Positions 1-7,812 of a stretch of 60,583 nucleotides of DNA are shown here, piece after piece. Position 1 is the first letter of the stretch, and each line of letters begins with the position of its first letter. Below the pieces are notes generated by a model. It was not told the origin of the DNA. It ran no database searches and saw nothing but the letters and a program-made list of their open reading frames with translations. A program made the translations under genes and the position numbers. Origin of the DNA: a virus; the IMG/VR virus record IMGVR_UViG_3300028872_000001, positions 1 through 60,583 of that record. The stretch is one strand, 5' to 3'.

Positions 1-42
1 CGAGCGTGCGCGGGGTGCTGATGGGGGGTTTGCCGAGTGCCA

Positions 43-354
43 TCAGGTGAGCTCCATCACGTCCTCGGCCACCTGGATGGAGTAGACGCGCGAGGTACCG
101 TACACCTCGACTTCGAAGCTGGCGTACTCGTTCGCCAGCGGCAAGGTGAACTCCTCCTGGCTGGTGACGGTGACCTCGGTTAGCAGCGCCCCGTCAGCGT
201 ACAACCGCAGCAGGATGCTGGCGTAGTCCTCGGCCTTCACCTGGCAGATCGCGAATGCCGAGGGCCGCTCCAGCAGGTTCAGCTTGCCGCGCCAGGTGCG
301 CGGCAGCGGGTTACCGGGATCGGCATCGAACTCGAAGATGGTGGAGGTGGCCAC
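43..354 (-). CDS. Hypothetical protein, end of the tail operon (103 aa)
   Basis: A GTG start at 354 follows the stop of the preceding gene by 3 nt, so it is probably translationally coupled to it. I recognise no domain. The alternating hydrophobic and acidic residues in the second half (for example EEFTLPLANEYASFEVEVYG) suggest a small beta-rich protein. It is the last minus-strand gene on this side of the window, and if the molecule is circular the next gene is the tail fibre at 60583. A tail or fibre accessory role is inferred from position only. Confidence 0.6.
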   Translation of the reverse strand: MATSTIFEFDADPGNPLPRTWRGKLNLLERPSAFAICQVKAEDYASILLRLYADGALLTEVTVTSQEEFTLPLANEYASFEVEVYGTSRVYSIQVAEDVMELT

Positions 355-357
355 GGG

Positions 358-996
358 TCAGCCCTTCCAGATCGGAAAGTCATGCGTCTGCTCGATCCCG
401 GTGGGTAGCCACGTACGAATTAGCGCGCGGGCGCGAGGCACTTGGTCGCGGTATGCAGGCGCCAGTGTGCGGGAGGCCTGGTCAACGTGCTGCCGCCACT
501 CGTAGCCAACCATCGGTACCTGCACCGCGCCGAATTTCAGTGCCACGTACGCCTTTACGAGCCAATCAACGCACAGGGGTGCGACAGCTTGGAACACCGG
601 TAGCAGGTCCTTCGGTAGGTATTCCGTTCGAACGAGCGTCAGATGGTGCACGCTGTCCGGCAGGGACCCAAGCATGCGCCGGCTCACCGGGTTGCATGCC
701 GACTCTATTTCGTTTCCATCCGGGTCAATCTTGCGCTGCCACGTGAACGCCACTCCCACCTTGTGGGCGGCCATGGCTTTTTCGCACGCAGCCACCGCGC
801 CTGGGCAAAGCCGGTCGTCCCAATCCAGGCACGCCACGACGCCGCCCCAGGTGTACGTCTGCGCCCGGCCGGTGAAGAAGTCTCCGGCCGGCACCGTGAT
901 GTGATTGGCCTGTCCCGCGGCGGACTCCCGGCACTCCCGTGCCCAATCCTCGCGCAACGTCGCGCCGGTCGGGACCATGGTGATGAGCGTTGTCAC
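358..996 (-). CDS. Putative GT-A glycosyltransferase-like protein in the tail operon (212 aa)
   Basis: The GTG start at 996 overlaps the stop of the upstream tail gene (GTGA). Around residues 50-66 the sequence VVACLDWDDRLCPGAV resembles the nucleotide-sugar binding DxD region of GT-A family 2 glycosyltransferases, where an acidic pair coordinates a metal and UDP/GDP-sugar. The remainder (WQRKIDPDGNE, then a helical C-terminus ending near WLPTGIEQTHDFPIW) is compatible with a reduced GT-A fold, but I cannot see the full set of family motifs. An internal ATG (MVPTGA, residue 7) is an alternative start. Position among tail genes suggests it modifies a virion protein, or acts with the sugar-chemistry genes at 40.9-47.7 kb. 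Both ideas are inference. Confidence 0.5.
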   Translation of the reverse strand: MTTLITMVPTGATLREDWARECRESAAGQANHITVPAGDFFTGRAQTYTWGGVVACLDWDDRLCPGAVAACEKAMAAHKVGVAFTWQRKIDPDGNEIESACNPVSRRMLGSLPDSVHHLTLVRTEYLPKDLLPVFQAVAPLCVDWLVKAYVALKFGAVQVPMVGYEWRQHVDQASRTLAPAYRDQVPRARALIRTWLPTGIEQTHDFPIWKG

Positions 997-3446
997 GCGA
1001 TATCCCCGAGCCGATTGACTGTTACGGCCAGGGCTGCGGTGTATGGTACTGCTGCACCCGACGTCCCGTAGATGGTGGGGAAGAATGAGTCAGAGGCCGC
1101 CACGGTGAGGAGCCACATGTCCGTGATGGCCTCATTGGTTTGACCGGTGCTGTTGGCGTCAACGTGGTGTGAGCTAATGCCTGCGGCATTGGGATACTTG
1201 CTCGCACTAGCCAAACCGTATGGGGTGGTCCCAATGCAGCAATCGTAGTTTGTGAATACGCTGGAGTCGAATTGCGCAGAAAACACCACCTCGTATACCC
1301 CGGGTTGGTTTATCTCGATCTTCCCGGTATACGCGTTCCAGGACGCGTAGCTTGCAGTGGTCAACACCACTGCCGTACCCCACGTGGTGTTGAAAGAGAA
1401 ATCCATGCTCAAACCCGTATCTGCCAATTGCATGCTGAACACTTGTTCCTCCGTTTCATCCGTCTGGGTCATGAATAGCTTGTCAGTCAGTGGGTCGGAA
1501 TACATCGCGTTGGCGAAGTAGTCCAGCCGCACCAACCCGAAGCCGGAAGTCTTCAGGTCGAGCATGAACATCCCGCCCGACGCTGACGAGTTCGTGCCGT
1601 AACTGAAGAAGTAGATGTCGTCGTGCACCGCGGCGCGGATCGTCTCCGGCACGAGGTCCTGCCACTGGCGGCGGGTGAACACCCCCTCGGTCACGTTGCG
1701 CACGGTCGTCGGGCCGGTCATCGCCATCAGCCCATCCGGGCTCGCGAACACCACCCCCACCGAGTCGTTCAGGTACCGCATGGAGCGCTTAGCCACGCAC
1801 GCCTGCGGCGCTCCAGGCTGGCTCATGCTGTAGGCGGCCGGGTCGTTGCCGCTGGCGCTGTACACGAAGCTCTCCGTGCCCACCACCACCGTGGTGTCGA
1901 TGTTGGCGATCGACACGATGTCGGTGTCGGTGATGAGGCGATTGCCGACTGGCCAGGCGTGCGGGCGGTTCTGCGCGCTCAAGCAAAGCTGGTTCTTGCT
2001 GAACCCGGCCATCACCCCGTTCGGCAGGGCGATGATGCCGCGCAGGTCGTCCGGTGGCAGGTCGAACTCTTCGCTCTCCAGCACCTCTCCGAGTTGCTCG
2101 TCAGTGAGCACGTCCTCGTAGGTCTCGGTCGCCAGGTCGATCTCGGCCACGAACCTGAACACGGTGCCCGTGTTGCCGGTAGCGGCCCGGTAGATCCGTT
2201 TTGTGGTGATGCCGTACGTGCTGCTGATCCCGCTCGGGATCGCGGTGGGCGTGGTCACCGCCACCGACACGCCGTCCGGGCGTTGGATGACGCTGCTGGG
2301 TGTGCTGGGGGTGGACTCCTCGCCCAGGTCGTTGACGAACGTGTAGACGTAGCTGGTGGCGATGTTCACCGGCGTGAACCCGTTCGACCCGCTGGCCTGG
2401 ACGTGGATGTTGTCGAAGAGGGTTGCGTACTGGGCGTCCGCGTCATTCCCCGCTACGGCGTTGATCCCGATGTAGTCGCCCACCGTGAACACCGAAGTGG
2501 CGGTCACCGTGGCGATCTGCGCCGAACCTTGCAACACCTGCACCGTCACCGTCTGCGTACCGTTCGTGTTGACGATCATCACCACGTCGAACGTGTACCA
2601 GGTGTCGTAGGCCAAGGAGCACGGCACGGTATCCACTACGGCGCCACCGAACCACCCACCCTTGTCCGGCTGGTTGAAGATGCGCAGGCCGGTTCCGTTG
2701 AACACCTGTGCCGCGCAGCCCACGCCGTCAGCCGACGTGGCCACGGCAAAGCCTGCCCGGCGGGGAGCTTCGTTGTCGCTGTCGGTGAACTTGAAGTCTG
2801 CGCTGGCATGGATCACCGTCGCACTGGCGGTGTCCACTTTTCGGTACGCGTACGGGCCTGCCCCCGGCTTGCTCTCGTCGAAGCTGAGCTTGTAGCAACT
2901 GCCGGGATTACCGCCGGAGGCCTCCTGAGACACGTCGGAGTAAAGACCCCCACCTTGGGCATGAGGAGACGCAACCCACTGGCTGCCCAGCACGTCACCC
3001 TCGTCCAACACGTCCACGGTGAACGTCGTCGGGCTGGGGTCCACCCCGATCACGAGCGTCGGCTCCGAGACCGGGCCGGGCACGCCCAACGGCCGGGTGG
3101 TGACAGGGTAGGGAGCCGACCCGGTGGTGGCCAGCGCGTAGTTCGTGAATCGGGGTTGGTCGTACTCGTCCGGCCCGGTGAGGTACACCCGGTACGTCGT
3201 GTCCCCGGCAATGGGGCCGCGGGCCACGTCCACGTCGCTCTCCCATGAGAGCCACGCGTCATTCAGCAGGTAGATGGTCCGGGCGTCGTTGGCGAGGCTG
3301 GCCGTCTCCAGCATGCCGCGCCAGGACTCCAGGTCGCCGGACTGCAGCCGGGCGTTGATCGCCACCTGGGCGGCGTTGGGGGGCAGCGCCCGCGGCGTCA
3401 GTCGGGGTGCTTCACCTCGGAACGAGTCGATCGTGATTTTGGCCAT
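993..3446 (-). CDS. Large tail/stabilisation-type structural protein with inserted beta-sandwich domains (817 aa)
   Basis: The N-terminus (SFRGEAPRLTPRALPPNAAQ, then the NARLQSGDLESWRG segment) and the later YVYTFVNDLGEESTPSTPS segment are typical of the large minor tail or head-closure proteins of podophages. Residues about 150-345 form a Ser/Gly-rich segment with a concanavalin/LamG-like look (ending GINAVAGNDADAQYATLFDN) that interrupts that core. The last 120 residues (IEINQPGVYEVVFSAQF onward) resemble a C1q/TNF-like jelly roll. Such domains in tails usually bind surface glycans. The ATG at 3446 lies just past the stop of the upstream gene. The general tail assignment is fairly firm; domain names are by pattern only. 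Confidence 0.72.
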   Translation of the reverse strand: MAKITIDSFRGEAPRLTPRALPPNAAQVAINARLQSGDLESWRGMLETASLANDARTIYLLNDAWLSWESDVDVARGPIAGDTTYRVYLTGPDEYDQPRFTNYALATTGSAPYPVTTRPLGVPGPVSEPTLVIGVDPSPTTFTVDVLDEGDVLGSQWVASPHAQGGGLYSDVSQEASGGNPGSCYKLSFDESKPGAGPYAYRKVDTASATVIHASADFKFTDSDNEAPRRAGFAVATSADGVGCAAQVFNGTGLRIFNQPDKGGWFGGAVVDTVPCSLAYDTWYTFDVVMIVNTNGTQTVTVQVLQGSAQIATVTATSVFTVGDYIGINAVAGNDADAQYATLFDNIHVQASGSNGFTPVNIATSYVYTFVNDLGEESTPSTPSSVIQRPDGVSVAVTTPTAIPSGISSTYGITTKRIYRAATGNTGTVFRFVAEIDLATETYEDVLTDEQLGEVLESEEFDLPPDDLRGIIALPNGVMAGFSKNQLCLSAQNRPHAWPVGNRLITDTDIVSIANIDTTVVVGTESFVYSASGNDPAAYSMSQPGAPQACVAKRSMRYLNDSVGVVFASPDGLMAMTGPTTVRNVTEGVFTRRQWQDLVPETIRAAVHDDIYFFSYGTNSSASGGMFMLDLKTSGFGLVRLDYFANAMYSDPLTDKLFMTQTDETEEQVFSMQLADTGLSMDFSFNTTWGTAVVLTTASYASWNAYTGKIEINQPGVYEVVFSAQFDSSVFTNYDCCIGTTPYGLASASKYPNAAGISSHHVDANSTGQTNEAITDMWLLTVAASDSFFPTIYGTSGAAVPYTAALAVTVNRLGDIA

Positions 3447-3449
3447 GCA

Positions 3450-4091
3450 TCAGAACCCCGGCCGCACGAAGAGCCGCGGGCGGGCCCGCACGCTGCCCGT
3501 GTTGTAGCCGCGCTGCTCGTCCGCTTTGGCGTTGTTGATCGCCGACTGGAACTCCTTCTGCCGCTTCAAGGCCTGGCTGTGGTCGGTCCACGGCTGGCGA
3601 GGCAGATCCAGCAAGTACCCGAGCGCGCCGGCCATCAGCGCCAGGCTCCACTTGCGATCCAGTGCGTCAGGGATGGTCGTCGCTGTGCGGATGGGCTGCA
3701 CTTGCGCCATGACCGTGAGCGTGTAGGCCGCGTCCGGGGTCCGGTGCAGCACCAGGGCACCCTCGGGACTGTAGGAGTACCACCGCGGCTGGGCGTTGTC
3801 GGTGTTCAAACACTTGGTCGTGGCGTCCAGCGGGGGCAGTTCCCACTGCTGCCCGCGGCTGTCGGTGCCGATCACCTGCCGCACGCCGATCACCTCCAAG
3901 CCTTCGTCCGCGGACCCCAGCACGTACGACGGGTCGTCCACGGCGGTCGTGATGTCGGCCAAGGTCTCGCGCAGCCAGCGTGTCTGCCCGCAGAAGGTCC
4001 GCGCGGCGTCCACGTAGGCTCGGGTGAGGGTGGCTGTGGGGCACCGCCGCGCGATCTGCGCGATGCGCGGCAAGGCATCGACGATGTTCAT
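3450..4091 (-). CDS. Putative tail/head-completion protein (213 aa)
   Basis: I chose the ATG at 4091 because it overlaps the upstream stop (ATGA) and has GGAAGG about 7 nt ahead. The open frame extends further upstream, but that part overlaps the adaptor gene. Tryptophan-rich stretches (LRETLADITTAVDDPSYVLG and RQPWTDHSQALKRQKEF) and the location between the adaptor and the large tail protein resemble the small structural proteins that complete the podovirus neck or tail. No enzymatic motif is visible. It belongs to the tightly packed head-tail operon. Confidence 0.65.
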   Translation of the reverse strand: MNIVDALPRIAQIARRCPTATLTRAYVDAARTFCGQTRWLRETLADITTAVDDPSYVLGSADEGLEVIGVRQVIGTDSRGQQWELPPLDATTKCLNTDNAQPRWYSYSPEGALVLHRTPDAAYTLTVMAQVQPIRTATTIPDALDRKWSLALMAGALGYLLDLPRQPWTDHSQALKRQKEFQSAINNAKADEQRGYNTGSVRARPRLFVRPGF

Positions 4092-4732
4092 TGCATGCCT
4101 TCCGAGACGGAGACCTTGGGTGCGATGGCGACTTGCGCCTGGGTGTTCAGGCCCACGGCCTGGGCCCACTGCTGCCTGTAGTACCCGCTCTTGGTCAAGT
4201 CCTGGCGCTTGGAGTTCTTGGCGTAGGCTCGGTGCAGCACGTAGTCCACCAGCAGGGGTTGGTAGATGTCATCCACCAGCAGGTCGTCGGCCGTGCTGGT
4301 CACCGCCGGGTGCACCGCGCCGTACATCGTCCGCACCTCGCCCGTCCCATCGTTGGGTGGTGTCACGACGAACCGGCGCGGGTCACGCGGGTCGGCGGTG
4401 TAGTGCTGCACGTCGCGCTCGCGGTCGGCGGGCGTGAGGAACCGGTTGCACTCGTCCAGCAGCTCCTTGTCCACCAAGGTCACCGGTGTGCCGCTGTAGG
4501 CGTTCTCGAACACGTCGATCAGCGAGATGCCGTCTGTCGGCAGCTGCTGCAGTGACCCGCCGTCCATCTCGACGTTCCCGCGCTTCGTGTACAGGTCCGG
4601 CTTGACGGCGGAGGTGGCGCGCAGCGCCTCGTTGACGTAGCGGACCAGTTCCGCGTCCGGCCACGCCACCGCTGCGGCATCCAGCAGGGTGCCGCGGGCG
4701 GTGGTGACAACATCGGCGACGGTCAGCGCCAC
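4088..4732 (-). CDS. Phage adaptor / head-tail connector protein, DUF6682-like (214 aa)
   Basis: The N-terminus, with a helix followed by WPDAELVRYVNEALRATSAV and KPDLYTKRG, matches the pattern of the DUF6682 phage adaptor family. These proteins sit below the portal and link head to tail. The mid-region (LVDDIYQPLLVDYVLHRAYA) is the conserved helical segment of the same family. The start is a GTG at 4732, 3 nt after the upstream TAA. Its place two genes after the capsid gene and directly before tail genes agrees with the role. Confidence 0.75.
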   Translation of the reverse strand: MALTVADVVTTARGTLLDAAAVAWPDAELVRYVNEALRATSAVKPDLYTKRGNVEMDGGSLQQLPTDGISLIDVFENAYSGTPVTLVDKELLDECNRFLTPADRERDVQHYTADPRDPRRFVVTPPNDGTGEVRTMYGAVHPAVTSTADDLLVDDIYQPLLVDYVLHRAYAKNSKRQDLTKSGYYRQQWAQAVGLNTQAQVAIAPKVSVSEGMQ

Positions 4733-4735
4733 GGC

Positions 4736-5152
4736 TTAGCCCAGGGCGTCCGAGGTTTCCAACGTGGCCAGGTATTTGGTGAAGTCCACACGTAGGTTCT
4801 CCACCGTCTTGCGGGCGTCCAGCGCGTAGCCGTACTCCACGCTGGCGAAGGCGATCAGGTCGTCCTTGTCGGCCGTGGCCACCACGAAAGGCGCCGGTTC
4901 GGCTTCTACCACCACGCGCGCACGCTTCGGGCCGATACCGGACTTCAGATAGTCCATCCGCTCCTTGGCGGAGGCGTTGATGTCCCCGGTGTAGACGCGG
5001 TAGTCCGGGTTCTTGCGGATGTTCGGCACGTTCGGGAACAGGCGCCCGTCGTTGACGTTGATGCACATCGGGTTCGTCTTGTCCTGCGAGTACCGCTTGG
5101 ACTTCTGACGTTGGGCGACTGCCTGGATCTCTTGCTGGGAGCTGATGGCCAT
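4736..5152 (-). CDS. Hypothetical head-region protein (138 aa)
   Basis: A strong Shine-Dalgarno sequence (GGAGGAAACAC) precedes the ATG at 5152, implying high expression. It starts with a basic helix (QAVAQRQKSKRYSQDKTNPM) followed by NVNDGRLFPNVPNIRKNPDY. I see no known domain. Location between capsid and adaptor genes suggests a minor head or completion protein. Confidence 0.62.
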   Translation of the reverse strand: MAISSQQEIQAVAQRQKSKRYSQDKTNPMCINVNDGRLFPNVPNIRKNPDYRVYTGDINASAKERMDYLKSGIGPKRARVVVEAEPAPFVVATADKDDLIAFASVEYGYALDARKTVENLRVDFTKYLATLETSDALG

Positions 5153-5215
5153 GTGTTTCCTCCAAGGCGCGAGTTGAGAGCCAGGCCCGGCCTGGTGGTC
5201 GGGCCCGGGGTTGGA

Positions 5216-5422
5216 TTACGAGCCGGACGGGCTCGAATCGGGCGTCAGGGCACGGATCTTCATCGGACCCTTGCCACCGCCGGTGGTGACATCGACGGTG
5301 GGCTTGCCGCTCGGGTACCGCGGCTTGGCCTTGCCCTTGGCCATGTTGAGCTGGTGGGTGATGGTGTCGGGCGGCAGCAGCGCCTGAACGCTCTCGCCGT
5401 AGGGGGTGACGATCTTGACCAT
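5216..5422 (-). CDS. Small basic hypothetical protein downstream of the capsid gene (68 aa)
   Basis: The ATG at 5422 has GGAGA at a good distance. The product is Lys/Pro/Gly-rich (NMAKGKAKPRYPSGKPTVDV) and ends in a Ser/Pro tail, so it is probably largely disordered. GC hairpins flank it (about 5184-5205 and 5465-5481), which may stabilise the highly expressed capsid message. It could be a head decoration or a minor protein. Function unknown. Confidence 0.55.
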   Translation of the reverse strand: MVKIVTPYGESVQALLPPDTITHQLNMAKGKAKPRYPSGKPTVDVTTGGGKGPMKIRALTPDSSPSGS

Positions 5423-5489
5423 GTTGGATCTCCAGGTGAAGGTTGCAGTTTGCGGGTTGAGGCGCCCGGCCTGGGGCCGGGCTGCCTGC

Positions 5490-6422
5490 TTACGCCGGGG
5501 CCACGACGGCGGTACCGATGTACTGCCCCTCGATGACCTTGAACCCGAACACCATCAGGCCCTGGATCAGGTACCCGAAGTCGTTCGGATTGTCGATCAT
5601 CCGGAGCTGCACGATCTGCGATGCGAACGTCAGGCCGGCACTGTGGCCGAACATCACGTACGTGGCCGGGCCCGGGCTGGTCTGGCGGAGCAGGTTGCGC
5701 GACTGGTAGATCATGAACCGGTCGATCATCCCGACCTTGCCGTTGCGCAGGATCGAGGTGTTGTCCCCGGCCAGGCTGGCGATCTTCAGGTCGGACTTCT
5801 TGATCCGAGCCGTGAACCACGGAGGCACCACCATCCAGCGGCCTTCGTCGGGCACATCCTGCTCGTCCAGCACGGTGCCGCAATCCACCATGAAGTCCAG
5901 CACGTTGGTCTTGCTCACGCCGAACGGCGTGGTGCTGTCGCCCAGGTCGATGGAGCTGTCCACGCCCGCCACGCGCCCGCTGTTGTCCGCGGACACCTGG
6001 GCCGGGATCGTCTCCAGCACCTCGGCGTCGGCCGCCAGCCGAAGCTGGATGCTGCCGTCGTCAGCGAAGACGTTCGCCATGTCGATGTCGGACTGAGCCG
6101 CATCGACGGTGTTGAGCGCGACGGCGAACGACTTGGCCTGATCGATCGTCAGGCTGACGGCCACGCTGGCCGGGTACTCGTTGGCCAGCCCGCCACCGAT
6201 CGTGTAGTCGGAGACGGTGACATCCGGCACGGTGCGGATGATGACGTTGTTGCCGTAGCCGGTGATCTCGCCCTCGTAGTCGGTCGAGGCGATCTCGCCG
6301 AACACGGTGGACTTGTAGAACTTCTCGACCAGCTTGCCCGAGTACAGCTCGGGGATGAACTTGGAAGCGGACCCTACGGTGTAGTCAGTTTGACCGGAGG
6401 ACCGTGCGACGCCGATGGACAT
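5490..6422 (-). CDS. Major capsid protein (310 aa)
   Basis: Follows the scaffold gene and has a strong Shine-Dalgarno sequence (AAGGAAACACC). The sequence starts with FIPELYSGKLVEKFYKSTVF and has GEITGYGNNVIIRTVPDVTV, the layout of HK97-fold major capsid proteins of the coat/N4-gp56-like type: an N-terminal arm, an E-loop-like region, then a beta-rich domain with WMVVPPWFTARI. The late segment (FGHSAGLTFASQIVQLRMID) and the terminal beta strands fit the A/P domains. There is no protease domain, so scaffold-directed assembly from the separate gene upstream is likely. A perfect 7-bp hairpin just beyond the stop (5465-5481) may stabilise the message. Confidence 0.88.
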   Translation of the reverse strand: MSIGVARSSGQTDYTVGSASKFIPELYSGKLVEKFYKSTVFGEIASTDYEGEITGYGNNVIIRTVPDVTVSDYTIGGGLANEYPASVAVSLTIDQAKSFAVALNTVDAAQSDIDMANVFADDGSIQLRLAADAEVLETIPAQVSADNSGRVAGVDSSIDLGDSTTPFGVSKTNVLDFMVDCGTVLDEQDVPDEGRWMVVPPWFTARIKKSDLKIASLAGDNTSILRNGKVGMIDRFMIYQSRNLLRQTSPGPATYVMFGHSAGLTFASQIVQLRMIDNPNDFGYLIQGLMVFGFKVIEGQYIGTAVVAPA

Positions 6423-6467
6423 GGTGTTTCCTTGGTGGTTGGCGCGTTACCCGGCATGTGGCCGGAA

Positions 6468-7475
6468 TCACTGCCCCAATCGCCGCTCGAACTCCACACG
6501 CTCTTGATCCGTCACGTACCCTGGCTGACCAATCCGCTTCGTCGCCGCTCGCTTGTAGAAGTCCGCAATCTCCTTCGGACTCGGACGCCCCGTGGCACCG
6601 GTGTTCGGCTGCCGATTCGGGGGTACATCCCCGGTCGGCTGAGCACCTTTGCCGCGCGGCGCCACAGGGGGCGTCGGCGCTGGAGCAGGTGCCGGCACGG
6701 GCTGCAGCGTGGCCTGGTACGCCTTGAACATCCTGGCCACCCGGGGCGCGTCGCGCCGACCGTTGTGCCTGTCCAAAGTGACCTGCCGCTGCTCGCCGGT
6801 GTCGTCATCCGTTTCCGCCAACCACTCCAACCACGCCGGGTCCTTGTCGATCGTGAGGCAATCGGGGACCAGTTCCAGCAGCTTGGCGATGTAGCGTTCC
6901 TGGGCTTCGTCCTCCGCGGCTCTCGCTGCGGCGGCTTGCTGCTCCTGGATCGGCTTCAGGGCCTCCTGGGCGCTGTCTTGGGCGACCTTCTGCGCCGTGG
7001 CGATCATCGCCTGGCACTTCGCTTCACCCAGCGTCTCGATCTCCTCGGCACTGAAGTGCTTCGACAGATCGACTGGTGCTTGTGGTTGCGCGGCTTTCAG
7101 GTCACGGACCTGCTCCTGCAACTTGGTCATCTCCTGGCGATGCAGCGCTTTTTCGGTCCGGCGTTCCTCCGCGATGGCGGCCAACCGTCCTGAGATTGAG
7201 CGGTTCTTCTGCTCAAGATCACCGATCTGCCGGAGCAGATCCTGGATGGTCGGCAGCACCGGTGCGGTGGGTGCCAGATCGACGGGCGGGGCCGTCGTTA
7301 CAGGAGGGGTTGCGTTCTCGGTCGGGGGTGCCTCAGTTGCCTGGGGCGCAGCACCGGTCGGGTCCGCGGGATCTTGTCTCCGGTCCTTCTTGCCGTACTG
7401 CTCGTCGAGCTTCGTGCTCTTTCGCAGTACCGCACGGGGGAGGCGTGTGGTGTTCAACGTGGCGTCAGGGGCCAT
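6468..7475 (-). CDS. Scaffolding protein (335 aa)
   Basis: This is an acidic, Pro/Ala-rich protein with a long predicted coiled coil at about residues 80-200 (IGDLEQKNRSISGRLAAIAE, then KLQEQVRDLKAAQ), Pro-rich linkers on both sides and a basic C-terminus (FYKRAATKRIGQPG). This is the usual make-up of phage scaffolding proteins, whose C-terminal basic segment contacts the coat. Gene order portal, scaffold, capsid supports it. A small hairpin (CCGGC/GCCGG, 6451-6465) lies between it and the capsid gene. Confidence 0.82.
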   Translation of the reverse strand: MAPDATLNTTRLPRAVLRKSTKLDEQYGKKDRRQDPADPTGAAPQATEAPPTENATPPVTTAPPVDLAPTAPVLPTIQDLLRQIGDLEQKNRSISGRLAAIAEERRTEKALHRQEMTKLQEQVRDLKAAQPQAPVDLSKHFSAEEIETLGEAKCQAMIATAQKVAQDSAQEALKPIQEQQAAAARAAEDEAQERYIAKLLELVPDCLTIDKDPAWLEWLAETDDDTGEQRQVTLDRHNGRRDAPRVARMFKAYQATLQPVPAPAPAPTPPVAPRGKGAQPTGDVPPNRQPNTGATGRPSPKEIADFYKRAATKRIGQPGYVTDQERVEFERRLGQ

Positions 7476-7557
7476 TAGTCAGGTCTCCGCGAGCAGGACA
7501 CGCAAGGGTCCAGATGTCGCATGCTCGGGGGAGGCGAGACACCCCTGCCCAGCCTGT

Positions 7558-7803
7558 TTACGCCGTCAGCCGGGGCGCACGAGGCGCGGACTGGGGCGCA
7601 GATTTGGCGCTGAGCTTGGCGATCAGCCAGTCGAGCCGGCCTGCGTCACCTTGCGCCCGGTACATGCCCTGGTCGCTCAGTTTCCGCAAACTCTGCTCTA
7701 CGGCCGCCAGCTCGGCGCCGAGGATCTCTTGCAACGACCGGGCGTCGGGGGTTCGCGAGAACCGCTCCAAGAACGCAAGTTGGTCGTTGGTCAGTTGATT
7801 CAT
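7558..7803 (-). CDS. Small helical hypothetical protein between portal and scaffold (81 aa)
   Basis: ATG at 7803, ending 82 nt before the scaffold start. Two or three amphipathic helices (NDQLAFLERFSRTPDARSLQ and LAAVEQSLRKLSDQGMY) are followed by a Pro/Ala-rich basic tail. It lies in the head cluster and may be a small head accessory protein. I recognise no family. Confidence 0.55.
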   Translation of the reverse strand: MNQLTNDQLAFLERFSRTPDARSLQEILGAELAAVEQSLRKLSDQGMYRAQGDAGRLDWLIAKLSAKSAPQSAPRAPRLTA

Positions 7804-7812
7804 TGGGGTGGA

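Noticed and set aside
1623-3248. 541-codon plus-strand open frame
   Set aside because: Antisense shadow of the large tail protein; composition dominated by His, Arg, Val and Gly.
5406-7193. 595-codon plus-strand open frame
   Set aside because: Antisense to capsid and scaffold genes, His/Arg/Val-rich shadow composition, no ribosome site.
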